Origin: JAXLYX01 sp046351215
Lineage (GTDB): Bacteria; Myxococcota_A; Polyangia; Polyangiales; Houyiibacteriaceae
Reading direction: 5' to 3'
DNA length: 64,000 nt
NCBI GenBank assembly: GCA_046351215.1
Contig: JAXLYX010000006.1
Coordinates: forward strand, 620,001 to 684,000
Part shown: piece after piece, positions 1 through 7,227 of the stretch
How the letters are laid out: every line of letters starts with the position of its first letter
Position numbering within the stretch: the first letter of the stretch is position 1
Position numbers and translations under genes: made by a program
The notes under the pieces: model-generated
Told to the model about the DNA's origin: nothing
Seen by the model: the letters and a program-made list of their open reading frames with translations, nothing else
The model's database searches: none

Positions 1-738
1 GTTCCCTCCGCGCGGGACGCCGCCGAGCAGGGCGCGGTACTCCGCGCGATCCGCGAGGACGGCCGAGGCCACGAGCGCGAGGAGGCCGAGGGCGAGCGTG
101 ACGACGAGTCCCTCGACGAGGGGCTTCGACTCGCGCGGGCGGAGGAGACGGCCGTCGACGAGGAGGACGGAGGCCACGGCGAGCAGGGGTGGCAGGGCGC
201 CGACGAGCACGCCGCGCACGGAGGCGGCGAGCGCGATCGCGAAGGGAAGGGCGACGAGCGCCGCGAGTCGGACGGCGCGAGCACGCCCTTCGTTCCCGCG
301 TGGGAACGACGCCTCGATCGCGAGGAGCCCGACGAGGGCCTGCGCCGCCATCGCGTCGGATTCACCGAGCATCGAGCGCGAGTTCGCGAGGAGCAGAGGC
401 GTCGTCGCGGCCACGATCGCGGCGTAGGCCGCTCCGCGACCGTCGCTCGTCCGACGCGCGAGGCCCATCGCGATCGACACGACGAAGAGGCCGGCGATCG
501 CGAGGGGCAGGCGACCCGACCATTCGTTGCGGCCGAAGACGTCGAGCCCGAGCGCGACGAGCGAGTCCGCGAGCGGAGGTCGCTCGACGACCGCGGCGTT
601 CGAGCCGATCCGCACGGCGACGTCGAGCTCCCAGGGATCCCAGATGCCGGATGCGGTGAGCCCGGTGAGCAGGAGCAGTGCGGCCGCGAGGAACGCGACG
701 AGGGGCACGGCACGTGCGATGGGGCGGACCGTTTCCAT
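1..738 (-). CDS. GT39/ArnT-like membrane glycosyltransferase, N-terminal part (runs off window)
   Basis: This reading frame is open from an ATG at 738 to the window edge (246 codons, no stop), so the C-terminal part is missing. The protein starts METVRPIARAVPLV and has a first membrane helix at about residues 8-30. It is followed by GIWDPWELDVAVRIG, which sits where GT-C family glycosyltransferases (dolichyl-phosphate-mannose transferase/ArnT, PF13231-like) carry their acidic first periplasmic loop motif. Further hydrophobic helices lie at about residues 78-95, 102-118, 150-195 and 205-225. The family moves sugars from polyprenyl-phosphate donors onto lipid A, proteins or polymers at the outer face of the inner membrane; the acceptor here cannot be told. 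It lies 52 bp downstream of the M23 peptidase gene on the same strand and may share its transcript. The family call rests on topology and one motif. Confidence 0.7.
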   Translation of the reverse strand, partial: METVRPIARAVPLVAFLAAALLLLTGLTASGIWDPWELDVAVRIGSNAAVVERPPLADSLVALGLDVFGRNEWSGRLPLAIAGLFVVSIAMGLARRTSDGRGAAYAAIVAATTPLLLANSRSMLGESDAMAAQALVGLLAIEASFPRGNEGRARAVRLAALVALPFAIALAASVRGVLVGALPPLLAVASVLLVDGRLLRPRESKPLVEGLVVTLALGLLALVASAVLADRAEYRALLGGVPRGGN

Positions 739-790
739 GGGGCGGCGCGAGCCTAGCAAGAGAGGGAACGCGCGTCGCGGGGAGATGTGG

Positions 791-2296
791 TCAGTGGGCG
801 CCGGCCACGGCCGCCGGTCGCGCCGGCGGCACCGAGCCGAGCGCGGCCGCGAGCATCTCGCGTTGCGCGGTCCGCTGCATCCTCCGGAAATGCGCGAGCT
901 GCGGCGCCGGGAGCGTGCGTCCCGGACCGTTCAGCACGGCCATCGGATCGACGAACTGACTGCCGTGCTTCAGGCCGAAGTGCAGATGCGGGCCCGTCGA
1001 TCGGCCCGTCGTGCCGACCTGGCCGATCAGCTGACGCTGGTTCACGTGGACGCCCCGCGTGATGCCGGGCTGGATCCGATGGAGGTGGGCGTAGAACGAC
1101 TGGTACCCGCCTCCGTGCGTGATCGCGACGAGGTTGCCGTTCGGACCCTTCGGCCCGGCCCAGGTGACGGTGCCGGCGGCGGCGGCCCACACGGGCGTGC
1201 CGGTCTGCGCCGAGAAATCCACGCCGTTGTGCGGCTGGATGCGCCGGAGGATCGGATGCAGCCGGCGCGGATTGAACGGGGAGGAGAGGTGGTCGTAGCG
1301 GCAGGGCGTGACGAGCCAGCCGCCGTGGAGCTCGCGCCCCTCGACGTCGTAGTACTGGCCCCGCATGCCCGCGGCCTCGAAGAAATAGGCCTCGAGGTGG
1401 CCCGTGCCGCCGCCGTCGTAGATGAGCCCGACCGGCTTCGCGTAGCGCAGGAACTGCCCGTGGATCCGCTCTTCGTCGACGATGACGCGGAACACGTCGC
1501 CCGTGCGCGTGTCGCTGTTGAAGTCCGCGCGTCCCTGGAAGGCCTCGACGAAGGCCGAGACGAGGGAGCTGCCGAGGCCCGCGGCCTCGAGCGAGTCTCC
1601 GAGCGACCCCTGGACGCGGCCCGCGCGGACGAGGCGCACGCGCTCGACCGGGACGTGCACGCGATGACCCCGGAGCACGCCGTTCGTGTCGCGCGTCACC
1701 GCCACGTAGTCGGTGACGCCGGAGCGGTACTCGAAGCGCACGAGCTTCCGGGCGGCGTCGCGCTCCACGACGAGCTGGTGCTCGGGGCGACAGCGGCGGA
1801 AGTCGAGCACGCCGTTCAAGGCCTGCTCGAGCGCCGCAGCCTCGGCCGCCGAGAGGCCGGCATTCGTCAGCGCCGAGCGGAACGCGGGCGAGTTTCCGAA
1901 CCGACTCGACGTGCGCGTGGCGGCGCCCTCGGTGACGGGGCGACCCGCGTCGGGGCCCGCATGCTCGCCCGGCGCTTCCACGCGGACGTTGCTCGCCGCC
2001 GCGTCGACGGCTGCGTCGACCGGCTCGGGAACCGAGGCGTCGATCGGCGCCGTCGCGAGGGCGATGGTCGCGGCATCGGGGGTCCCCGCGTCCGCGGGAG
2101 CGCTCACGCGATGCGTCTTCCACCAGAACGCGCCGGAGGCCGCGGAGCCGAGGAGGAGCACGGCGATCGCGGCGGCGCCCACCGCACGACGGCGCCGGGA
2201 CGCGATGCGCTCCTCCCGCAGGAGCGGCATGCCGACGTGGGGGAGGGGGCGGTGGAACGGCCCCTCGCTCTCGTTCTTCTCGTCGTCCTGCCCCAT
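791..2296 (-). CDS. M23 family metallopeptidase (LytM domain), membrane-anchored
   Basis: 501 residues. A basic N-terminal cytoplasmic stretch ends in RRRR, followed by one membrane helix at about residues 38-59, so the rest is periplasmic. The C-terminal third is a LytM/peptidase M23 domain. HNGVDF supplies the first zinc His and Asp, HLHFG the last zinc His, and YAHLHR the catalytic His. The middle region (about residues 110-330) resembles the OapA/LysM-like spacer of peptidoglycan hydrolases such as MepM. The enzyme is expected to cut peptide cross-links in peptidoglycan, or to act as an EnvC/NlpD-type activator if inactive, but all zinc ligands seem present. ATG at 2296 is the first start ahead of the charged N-terminus. 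The gene is divergent from tRNA-Val and is followed by the GT39-like gene. Confidence 0.9.
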   Translation of the reverse strand: MGQDDEKNESEGPFHRPLPHVGMPLLREERIASRRRRAVGAAAIAVLLLGSAASGAFWWKTHRVSAPADAGTPDAATIALATAPIDASVPEPVDAAVDAAASNVRVEAPGEHAGPDAGRPVTEGAATRTSSRFGNSPAFRSALTNAGLSAAEAAALEQALNGVLDFRRCRPEHQLVVERDAARKLVRFEYRSGVTDYVAVTRDTNGVLRGHRVHVPVERVRLVRAGRVQGSLGDSLEAAGLGSSLVSAFVEAFQGRADFNSDTRTGDVFRVIVDEERIHGQFLRYAKPVGLIYDGGGTGHLEAYFFEAAGMRGQYYDVEGRELHGGWLVTPCRYDHLSSPFNPRRLHPILRRIQPHNGVDFSAQTGTPVWAAAAGTVTWAGPKGPNGNLVAITHGGGYQSFYAHLHRIQPGITRGVHVNQRQLIGQVGTTGRSTGPHLHFGLKHGSQFVDPMAVLNGPGRTLPAPQLAHFRRMQRTAQREMLAAALGSVPPARPAAVAGAH

Positions 2297-2393
2297 GGCG
2301 GGCGTTGCTTAACAGCCGGGCCGGAGGGAGGCAAAGCGACCCCCTCCGCTCCGGCCGTCGGGGGGCTACCGACACGACGATGCGAGCAATCGC

Positions 2394-2422
2394 TTGACGG
2401 GGTCCGAAACGAGGGCTATCAC
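2394..2422 (+). promoter_or_regulatory. Sigma-70-type promoter of tRNA-Val
   Basis: TTGACG (2394-2399), a 17-bp spacer and TATCAC (2417-2422) lie about 43 bp ahead of the tRNA-Val 5' end. Spacing and the -35 box fit a housekeeping promoter. The start point near 2430 is inferred. Confidence 0.6.
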
Positions 2423-2464
2423 CCGCCCCGTGTTCGCGATGCCTCGGCGTCGCGAAGCCGACCC

Positions 2465-2539
<75 letters not shown>

Positions 2540-2579
2540 TGGGAGCCTCGAGCTTCCGCCCGTCGCGGCGAGACGGCGA

Positions 2580-2600
2580 CCTCCGACAGAACGTCGGAGG
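2580..2600 (+). terminator. Hairpin terminator after tRNA-Val
   Basis: CCTCCGAC (2580-2587) and GTCGGAGG (2593-2600) form a perfect 8-bp stem with a 5-base loop, 40 bp past the tRNA. It is followed by CGCCTCTTG rather than a real T-tract, so strength is uncertain. Confidence 0.5.
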
Positions 2601-2647
2601 CGCCTCTTGCCCCCGAGCACGAGCGCTCTAAGCTCCCGGTTCCGCCG

Positions 2648-4618
2648 ATGGAAGCCCAATCGTCCAACGTGACCGCGCGCGACCTCCTCAAGGAGAAGGG
2701 TCAGCTCGCGAAAGACACCGTCGCCGCTCGCGTCGACGGCGAGATCTACGACCTCCACACCGCGCTCCCCGCGGCGTTCACGGTCGTCGAGCCGATCCCC
2801 TCGAGCCATCCGGACGCCCTGGCGATCATCCGCCACTCGAGCGCCCACGTGATGGCCGACGCGGTGCAGCGCCTCTTCCCGGGGACGAAGGTCGCGTTCG
2901 GTCCGGCGACGGACAACGGCTTCTACTACGACTACCAGCGCACCGACGGCAGCTTCAGCGAAGACGACCTCCGCACCATCGAGAAGACGATGGCGGAGAT
3001 CGTGAAGGCCGATCTGCCCTTCCGTCGCGAGGACGTGACGAAGGACCAGGCCCGCGAGATCCTCTCGGCGCTGAACGAGCCCTTCAAGCTCGAGCACCTC
3101 GAGCGGCTGCAGGGGCAGATCTCGGTCTACCGCCACGGCAACTGGGTCGACCTCTGCGAGGGACCGCACGTCCCCTCGACCCGCTTCCTCAAGGCCGTGA
3201 AGCTCACGCACGTCTCGGGCGCGTACTGGCGCGGCGACGAGCGGAACCCGATGCTCCAGCGCATCTACGGGACCGCCTTCGCGTCGAAGGACGAGCTCGA
3301 GGCCTACCTCAAGCAGATCGAGGAAGCGAAGCAGCGCGACCACCGCAAGCTCGGCAAGGAGCTCGGCCTCGTCGGCTTCCATCCGTGGGCGCCCGCCTCG
3401 CCGTTCTTCCTGCCGCGCGGCGCCTCCATCTACAACCGCCTCATCCAGTACGTGCGCGATCTCTATCGCGAGACCGGATACGAGGAGGTCATCACTCCGC
3501 AGATCTTCGACTCGGAGCTCTTCCGCACCTCCGGCCATCTCCCTGCCTACGGGGAGAACATGTTCATGGCCGCGACGGTCGAGAACCTCGAAAAGGCGAC
3601 CGACGCGATCGTGAAGGCGCCGCCGACGGACGCCCACGCCTGCGCGCAGACCCTCTCGGACTCGCTCCGCTTCGGCGTGAAGCCGATGAACTGCCCGAGC
3701 CACTGCCTGATCTTCGGCATGCACCGGCGCAGCTACCGCGATCTGCCGATCCGCCTCGCCGACTTCGGCCGTCTGCACCGCTTCGAGCGAAGCGGCGTGA
3801 CGCAGGGCCTCACCCGCGTCCGCACCTTCTGCCAGGACGACGCCCACATCTTCTGCACGCTCGATCAGATGCAGTCGGAGATCCAGGCGTTCATCGACCT
3901 GGTCTATCGGGTGTACGCCGACTTCGCGTTCACCGACGTCCGCGTCGTGATCGCGACCCGCCCCGAGACCCGCCTCGGCGCCGACGAGGTCTGGGACAAG
4001 TCCGAGTCGGCCCTCATCGAGGCGACCAAGGCGAAGGGCGTGCGCTACGAGATCGCCGAGGGCGAGGGCGCCTTCTACGGTCCGAAGATCGAATTCCACC
4101 TGAAGGACGCCATCGGCCGCTCCTGGCAGCTCGGCACCATCCAGGTCGACTTCAACATGCCGGATCGCTTCGACCTCGAGTACTTCGGGGACGACAACAA
4201 GACCCACCGGCCCGTCATGCTCCACCGCGCGATCCTCGGCTCGGTCGAGCGCTTCTTCGGCGTCCTCATCGAGCACGTCGCCGGCGCCTTCCCGACCTGG
4301 CTCGCCCCCGAGCAGATCACCCTCCTCACGGTCAGCGAGAAGTTCAACGGCTACGCCCTCGAGGCGATGGACGAGCTTCGCGCCGCCGGTCTGCGGGTCA
4401 CGGCGAACCTCTCGGGCGACAAGCTCGGGGCCAAGATCCGCGAGGCCCGCATGCAGCGGGTCCCGTACCTCGCCGTGATCGGCGAGGCCGAGGTCGAGGC
4501 CCGGGGGCTCGCCGTCCGCTCCCGGGACGAGGGCAAGGACATCGGTCTCCTGACCCTCGCCCAGGTGAAGGAGCGCCTCGTCCTCGAGTCGCTGCCCCCC
4601 TCCGCCCGGCCCCGCTGA
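2648..4618 (+). CDS. thrS: Threonyl-tRNA synthetase
   Basis: 656 residues, full length for ThrRS. The order is an N-terminal TGS domain (about residues 10-60), the second additional (editing) domain with HSSAH at 63-67 and DLCEGPHV further on, the class II catalytic core, and the anticodon-binding domain from about residue 535. The core carries the zinc Cys in MNCPSH (Cys349) and motif 2 around RFERSG. It charges tRNA-Thr with threonine using ATP, and the editing domain clears Ser-tRNA-Thr. ATG at 2648 is the first start after the tRNA-Val terminator. infC starts 103 bp downstream, the same thrS-infC-rpmI-rplT-pheST order seen in E. coli. Confidence 0.98.
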   Translation: MEAQSSNVTARDLLKEKGQLAKDTVAARVDGEIYDLHTALPAAFTVVEPIPSSHPDALAIIRHSSAHVMADAVQRLFPGTKVAFGPATDNGFYYDYQRTDGSFSEDDLRTIEKTMAEIVKADLPFRREDVTKDQAREILSALNEPFKLEHLERLQGQISVYRHGNWVDLCEGPHVPSTRFLKAVKLTHVSGAYWRGDERNPMLQRIYGTAFASKDELEAYLKQIEEAKQRDHRKLGKELGLVGFHPWAPASPFFLPRGASIYNRLIQYVRDLYRETGYEEVITPQIFDSELFRTSGHLPAYGENMFMAATVENLEKATDAIVKAPPTDAHACAQTLSDSLRFGVKPMNCPSHCLIFGMHRRSYRDLPIRLADFGRLHRFERSGVTQGLTRVRTFCQDDAHIFCTLDQMQSEIQAFIDLVYRVYADFAFTDVRVVIATRPETRLGADEVWDKSESALIEATKAKGVRYEIAEGEGAFYGPKIEFHLKDAIGRSWQLGTIQVDFNMPDRFDLEYFGDDNKTHRPVMLHRAILGSVERFFGVLIEHVAGAFPTWLAPEQITLLTVSEKFNGYALEAMDELRAAGLRVTANLSGDKLGAKIREARMQRVPYLAVIGEAEVEARGLAVRSRDEGKDIGLLTLAQVKERLVLESLPPSARPR

Positions 4619-4721
4619 GGCTCCGGGCGTCCGCTCTCGGGGCCCCTCGGGGCCCCTTCGCTTTTCCTCCCCCCGGAATTCGTGGTAAAGGGCACCGTCC
4701 CTTCCAACAGGAGAGTCCCTT

Positions 4722-5342
4722 CTGGCCAGGCCCCGCTTCGATCCGCGCGACCGTCAGCGCACCCAGAACTTCGGTCCCCGTGTCAACGAGCGCATCCGCG
4801 TCCCCGAGGTCCGTGTCATCGGACCCGAAGGCGAGATGCTCGGCGTGATGGACACGAACGACGCTCGCCGTATGGCGCGCGAAAAGGATCTCGACCTCGT
4901 CGAGGTGAACCCGAAGGCCATGCCGCCCGTGTGCAAGGTCATGGACTTCGGCAAGTTCAAGTACGAGGAGAAGAAGAAGCAGGCCGAGCAGCGCAAGCGC
5001 CAGACTCAGGTCGAGCTCAAGGAGATCAAGCTCCGCCCGAAGACGGACGATCACGACATCGCCTTCAAGGTGAACCACATCAAGCGGTTCCTCGAGGAGG
5101 GCGACAAGGTCAAGCTCACCGTCCGTTTCCGTGGCCGCGAGATCACCCATCCCGAGACCGCCCAGCGCCAGATCGAGACGATCATCGCCGAGGTCGGCGA
5201 CGTGGCGCAGGTCGAGATGCCGGCCCGCATGGAGGCCCGTACGATGATCGCGATCCTCGCCCCGAAGGGCATGAAGCGCGTGATCGAGCGTCCCCAGGTC
5301 GACCGCAGCCAGAGCGACGACTCCGGCGAAGGTCCGGCTTGA
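4722..5342 (+). CDS. infC: Translation initiation factor IF-3, apparent CTG start
   Basis: 206 residues if read from CTG at 4722. The IF3 N-domain (RVNERIRVPEVRVIG) and linker begin well upstream of the first in-frame ATG (4836, inside EGEMLGVMD), so that ATG would delete a quarter of the conserved domain. No ATG, GTG or TTG lies in frame between the conserved N-terminus and the thrS end. CTG 4722 sits 6 bases after an excellent Shine-Dalgarno, AGGAGAG at 4709-4715. Known biology: infC uses rare starts (AUU in E. coli, AUC in Myxococcus xanthus dsg), and IF3 represses its own mRNA by rejecting them. IF3 binds the 30S subunit and checks the start codon and initiator tRNA. The C-terminus carries a short acidic/serine tail (QSDDSGEGPA) beyond the IF3 fold. 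Confidence 0.93.
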   Translation: MARPRFDPRDRQRTQNFGPRVNERIRVPEVRVIGPEGEMLGVMDTNDARRMAREKDLDLVEVNPKAMPPVCKVMDFGKFKYEEKKKQAEQRKRQTQVELKEIKLRPKTDDHDIAFKVNHIKRFLEEGDKVKLTVRFRGREITHPETAQRQIETIIAEVGDVAQVEMPARMEARTMIAILAPKGMKRVIERPQVDRSQSDDSGEGPA

Positions 5343-5363
5343 CCTCGACCGGGTTCGAGGTCA
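5340..5363 (+). promoter_or_regulatory. Hairpin overlapping the infC stop, ahead of rpmI
   Basis: TGACCTCGA (5340-5348, beginning with the infC stop) pairs perfectly with TCGAGGTCA (5355-5363) around the loop CCGGGT. There is no T-tract, so it more likely sets mRNA stability or infC/rpmI expression ratio than ends transcription. Confidence 0.4.
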
Positions 5364-5427
5364 CAACCCGCACCCTCCCGCTCGGCACCGCGTGCGCGCT
5401 GGTAACCGAGCTCGAAAGAAGGATCCG

Positions 5428-5628
5428 ATGTCCAAGATGAAGACCAAGCGGGCTGCCGCGAAGCGCTTCAGCGTTTCCGGGAGCGGCCGCATCCGCCGCG
5501 GCTCCGCCGGCAAGAGCCACCTCATGCGTGGCAAGAGCGCGAATCGCCTTCGCGGCCTCAAGAAGAACACGATGGTCGACGATTCGGACCACCTGCGCAC
5601 CAAGAAGCTCCTCCCGGGCCAGTTCTGA
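5428..5628 (+). CDS. rpmI: 50S ribosomal protein L35
   Basis: 66 residues, normal length for bL35. It starts MSKMKTKRAAAKRF and is rich in Lys/Arg, with the family pattern SGSGRIRRGSAGKSH followed by K-rich and LLPGQF endings. ATG 5428 is chosen over an upstream in-frame GTG (5392) because it has AGAAGGA five bases upstream and gives the conserved N-terminus. It lies between infC and rplT, 14 bp before rplT, as in the standard IF3 operon. Confidence 0.96.
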   Translation: MSKMKTKRAAAKRFSVSGSGRIRRGSAGKSHLMRGKSANRLRGLKKNTMVDDSDHLRTKKLLPGQF

Positions 5629-5642
5629 AGAGGTAGAACGCC

Positions 5643-5987
5643 ATGCCGCGCGCAAAGAGGGGCTTCAAGGCCCGCCGTCGTCGTAACAAGTGGCTCAAGG
5701 AAGCGAAGGGCTTCTACGGGTCGCGTTCCCGCATCTTCGCCATCGCCGCGGAGCAGGTCCGCCACGCGTGGAAGGATGCCTACCGTCATCGCCGCGAGAA
5801 GAAGCGCGAGTTCCGCAAGCTGTGGATCGCGCGCATCAACGCGGGCTCGCGCTCGCTCGGCCTGAGCTACAGCAAGCTCATCCACGGGCTCAAGAAGAGC
5901 AACGTCGCGCTGGACCGCAAGATCCTCGCGAACCTCGCTCTCACGGATCCCGGCGCGTTCAAGGCCGTCGTCGACACCGCGCGCTGA
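5643..5987 (+). CDS. rplT: 50S ribosomal protein L20
   Basis: 114 residues, typical for bL20. It opens MPRAKRGFKARRRRNKWL and holds the conserved AKGFYGSRS and AWKDAYRHRREKKREFRKLWIARINA blocks. L20 is an early 23S rRNA assembly protein, and in E. coli represses the rpmI-rplT mRNA by binding it. A good Shine-Dalgarno (GAAGAGG) precedes the ATG. The downstream 150 bp before pheS contains a long hairpin. Confidence 0.97.
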   Translation: MPRAKRGFKARRRRNKWLKEAKGFYGSRSRIFAIAAEQVRHAWKDAYRHRREKKREFRKLWIARINAGSRSLGLSYSKLIHGLKKSNVALDRKILANLALTDPGAFKAVVDTAR

Positions 5988-6021
5988 ACGCGCGCCGGGA
6001 CGACCGGCCGAACGCCTCCTC

Positions 6022-6061
6022 GGGCGCGCCTCCCTCCCGGATCCGGAAGGGGAGCGCGCCC
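6022..6061 (+). terminator. Long hairpin between rplT and pheS (terminator or attenuator)
   Basis: GGGCGCGCCTCCCT (6022-6035) pairs with AGGGGAGCGCGCCC (6048-6061) with one mismatch and one wobble, and the loop itself contains the palindrome CCGGATCCGG. The following bases (TCGGCGTTTCC) are only weakly T-rich. Its place 78 bp before pheS fits partial termination or attenuation of pheST. No Phe-rich leader peptide was found. Confidence 0.5.
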
Positions 6062-6138
6062 TCGGCGTTTCCGGCCCCCATTTCCCCGATGCTCCGCGTG
6101 GCGGACCCGTGCCGCCGCGCTCCCGACGGAGAGACCCG

Positions 6139-7218
6139 ATGGACGTGGTACAGGAGTTCGAGCAAGGGCTCGAGAAGGTCCGCGCGAGCTACCCGGCCGC
6201 CTTCGCCGAGGCGAAGGACGAGCAGGCCCTGCGTGCGGCGAACGCGCGCTTCGTGGGCGCCCAGGGCGAGCTCACGCTGCTCCTCAAGCTGATGCCGAAG
6301 CTCCCGGGCGATCGCCGGAAGGAGCTCGGGCAGAAGGCCAACGCGGTGAAGCAGGAGGTCACGTCGGCGTTCGACGCGGCGATCCTCGGCCTCGCGCGCG
6401 CGGCCCGCGAGGCGGAGCTCACGGGTCCCTACCTCGACGTGACGATGCCGGGCCGCTCGGTGATGCCGGGACGCCTCCATCCGATCACGCGGATCAAGGA
6501 CGAGCTCCTCGAGATCTTCGGCTCGCTCGGCTTCGACACGGCCGAGGGCCCCGAGGTCGATCTGCACGAGAACTGCTTCGACAAGCTCGGCTTCCCGCCC
6601 GACCATCCGGCGACGGACATGCAGGACACCTTCTTCGTCCAGCGTCCGGCCGGCGCGACGGGCTCGGCGCCGCTGCTCCGCACGCATACCTCGACGATCC
6701 AGGTGCGCGAGATGCTCCGGCGCAAGCCGCCCCTCGCCGTCGTCGGTCCGGGCACCGTGTACCGCCGCGACGACGACGCGACGCACTCGCCGATGTTCCA
6801 TCAGCTCGAGGGCTTCCTCGTCGATCGCGACGTGAGCTTCGCCGACCTCAAGGGCGTGCTCCGGCTCTTCGCGCAGCGCCTCTTCCACGCGGACGCCGAG
6901 GTCCGCTTCCGCCCGAGCTATTTCCCCTTCGTCGAGCCGGGCGGCGAGGTCGACATCTCCTGCGCGCTCTGCCGCGCGTGGGAGAAGAACCACGAGCGCA
7001 CGGCCTCCTGCAAGATCTGCAAGGGCACGGGATGGCTCGAGGTGCTCGGCTGCGGGATGATCCACCCGACCGTCTTCGAGGCCGTGGGCTACGACCCGGA
7101 GGAGTGGAGCGGTTTCGCGTTCGGGCTCGGGCTCGATCGCATCGCGATGCTGAAGTACGGCATCCCGCACATCCGCCTCCTCTACGAGAACGACGTCCGC
7201 TTCCTCTCGCAGTTCTGA
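6139..7218 (+). CDS. pheS: Phenylalanyl-tRNA synthetase alpha subunit
   Basis: 359 residues. The N-terminal helical arm (about residues 1-85) binds tRNA. The class II catalytic domain carries FDTAEGPEVDLHENCFDKLG, the motif 2 region around VYRRDDDATHSPMFHQLEG, and motif 3 as GFAFGLGLDRIAML. A CALC..CKIC pair of Cys motifs (about residues 280-300) sits in the insertion common in this family. ATG 6139 (MDVVQEFEQG) is preferred over 6109 because GGAGAG lies just upstream and the earlier residues are low-complexity Arg-rich. Together with PheT it forms the alpha2-beta2 enzyme that charges tRNA-Phe; pheT begins 9 bp later. Confidence 0.97.
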   Translation: MDVVQEFEQGLEKVRASYPAAFAEAKDEQALRAANARFVGAQGELTLLLKLMPKLPGDRRKELGQKANAVKQEVTSAFDAAILGLARAAREAELTGPYLDVTMPGRSVMPGRLHPITRIKDELLEIFGSLGFDTAEGPEVDLHENCFDKLGFPPDHPATDMQDTFFVQRPAGATGSAPLLRTHTSTIQVREMLRRKPPLAVVGPGTVYRRDDDATHSPMFHQLEGFLVDRDVSFADLKGVLRLFAQRLFHADAEVRFRPSYFPFVEPGGEVDISCALCRAWEKNHERTASCKICKGTGWLEVLGCGMIHPTVFEAVGYDPEEWSGFAFGLGLDRIAMLKYGIPHIRLLYENDVRFLSQF

Positions 7219-7227
7219 GCCGCCGCC

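Noticed and set aside
4836..5342. ATG 4836 as the infC start
   Set aside because: It would remove conserved IF3 N-domain sequence (RVNERIRVPEVRVIG) and has no Shine-Dalgarno of the quality found before CTG 4722.
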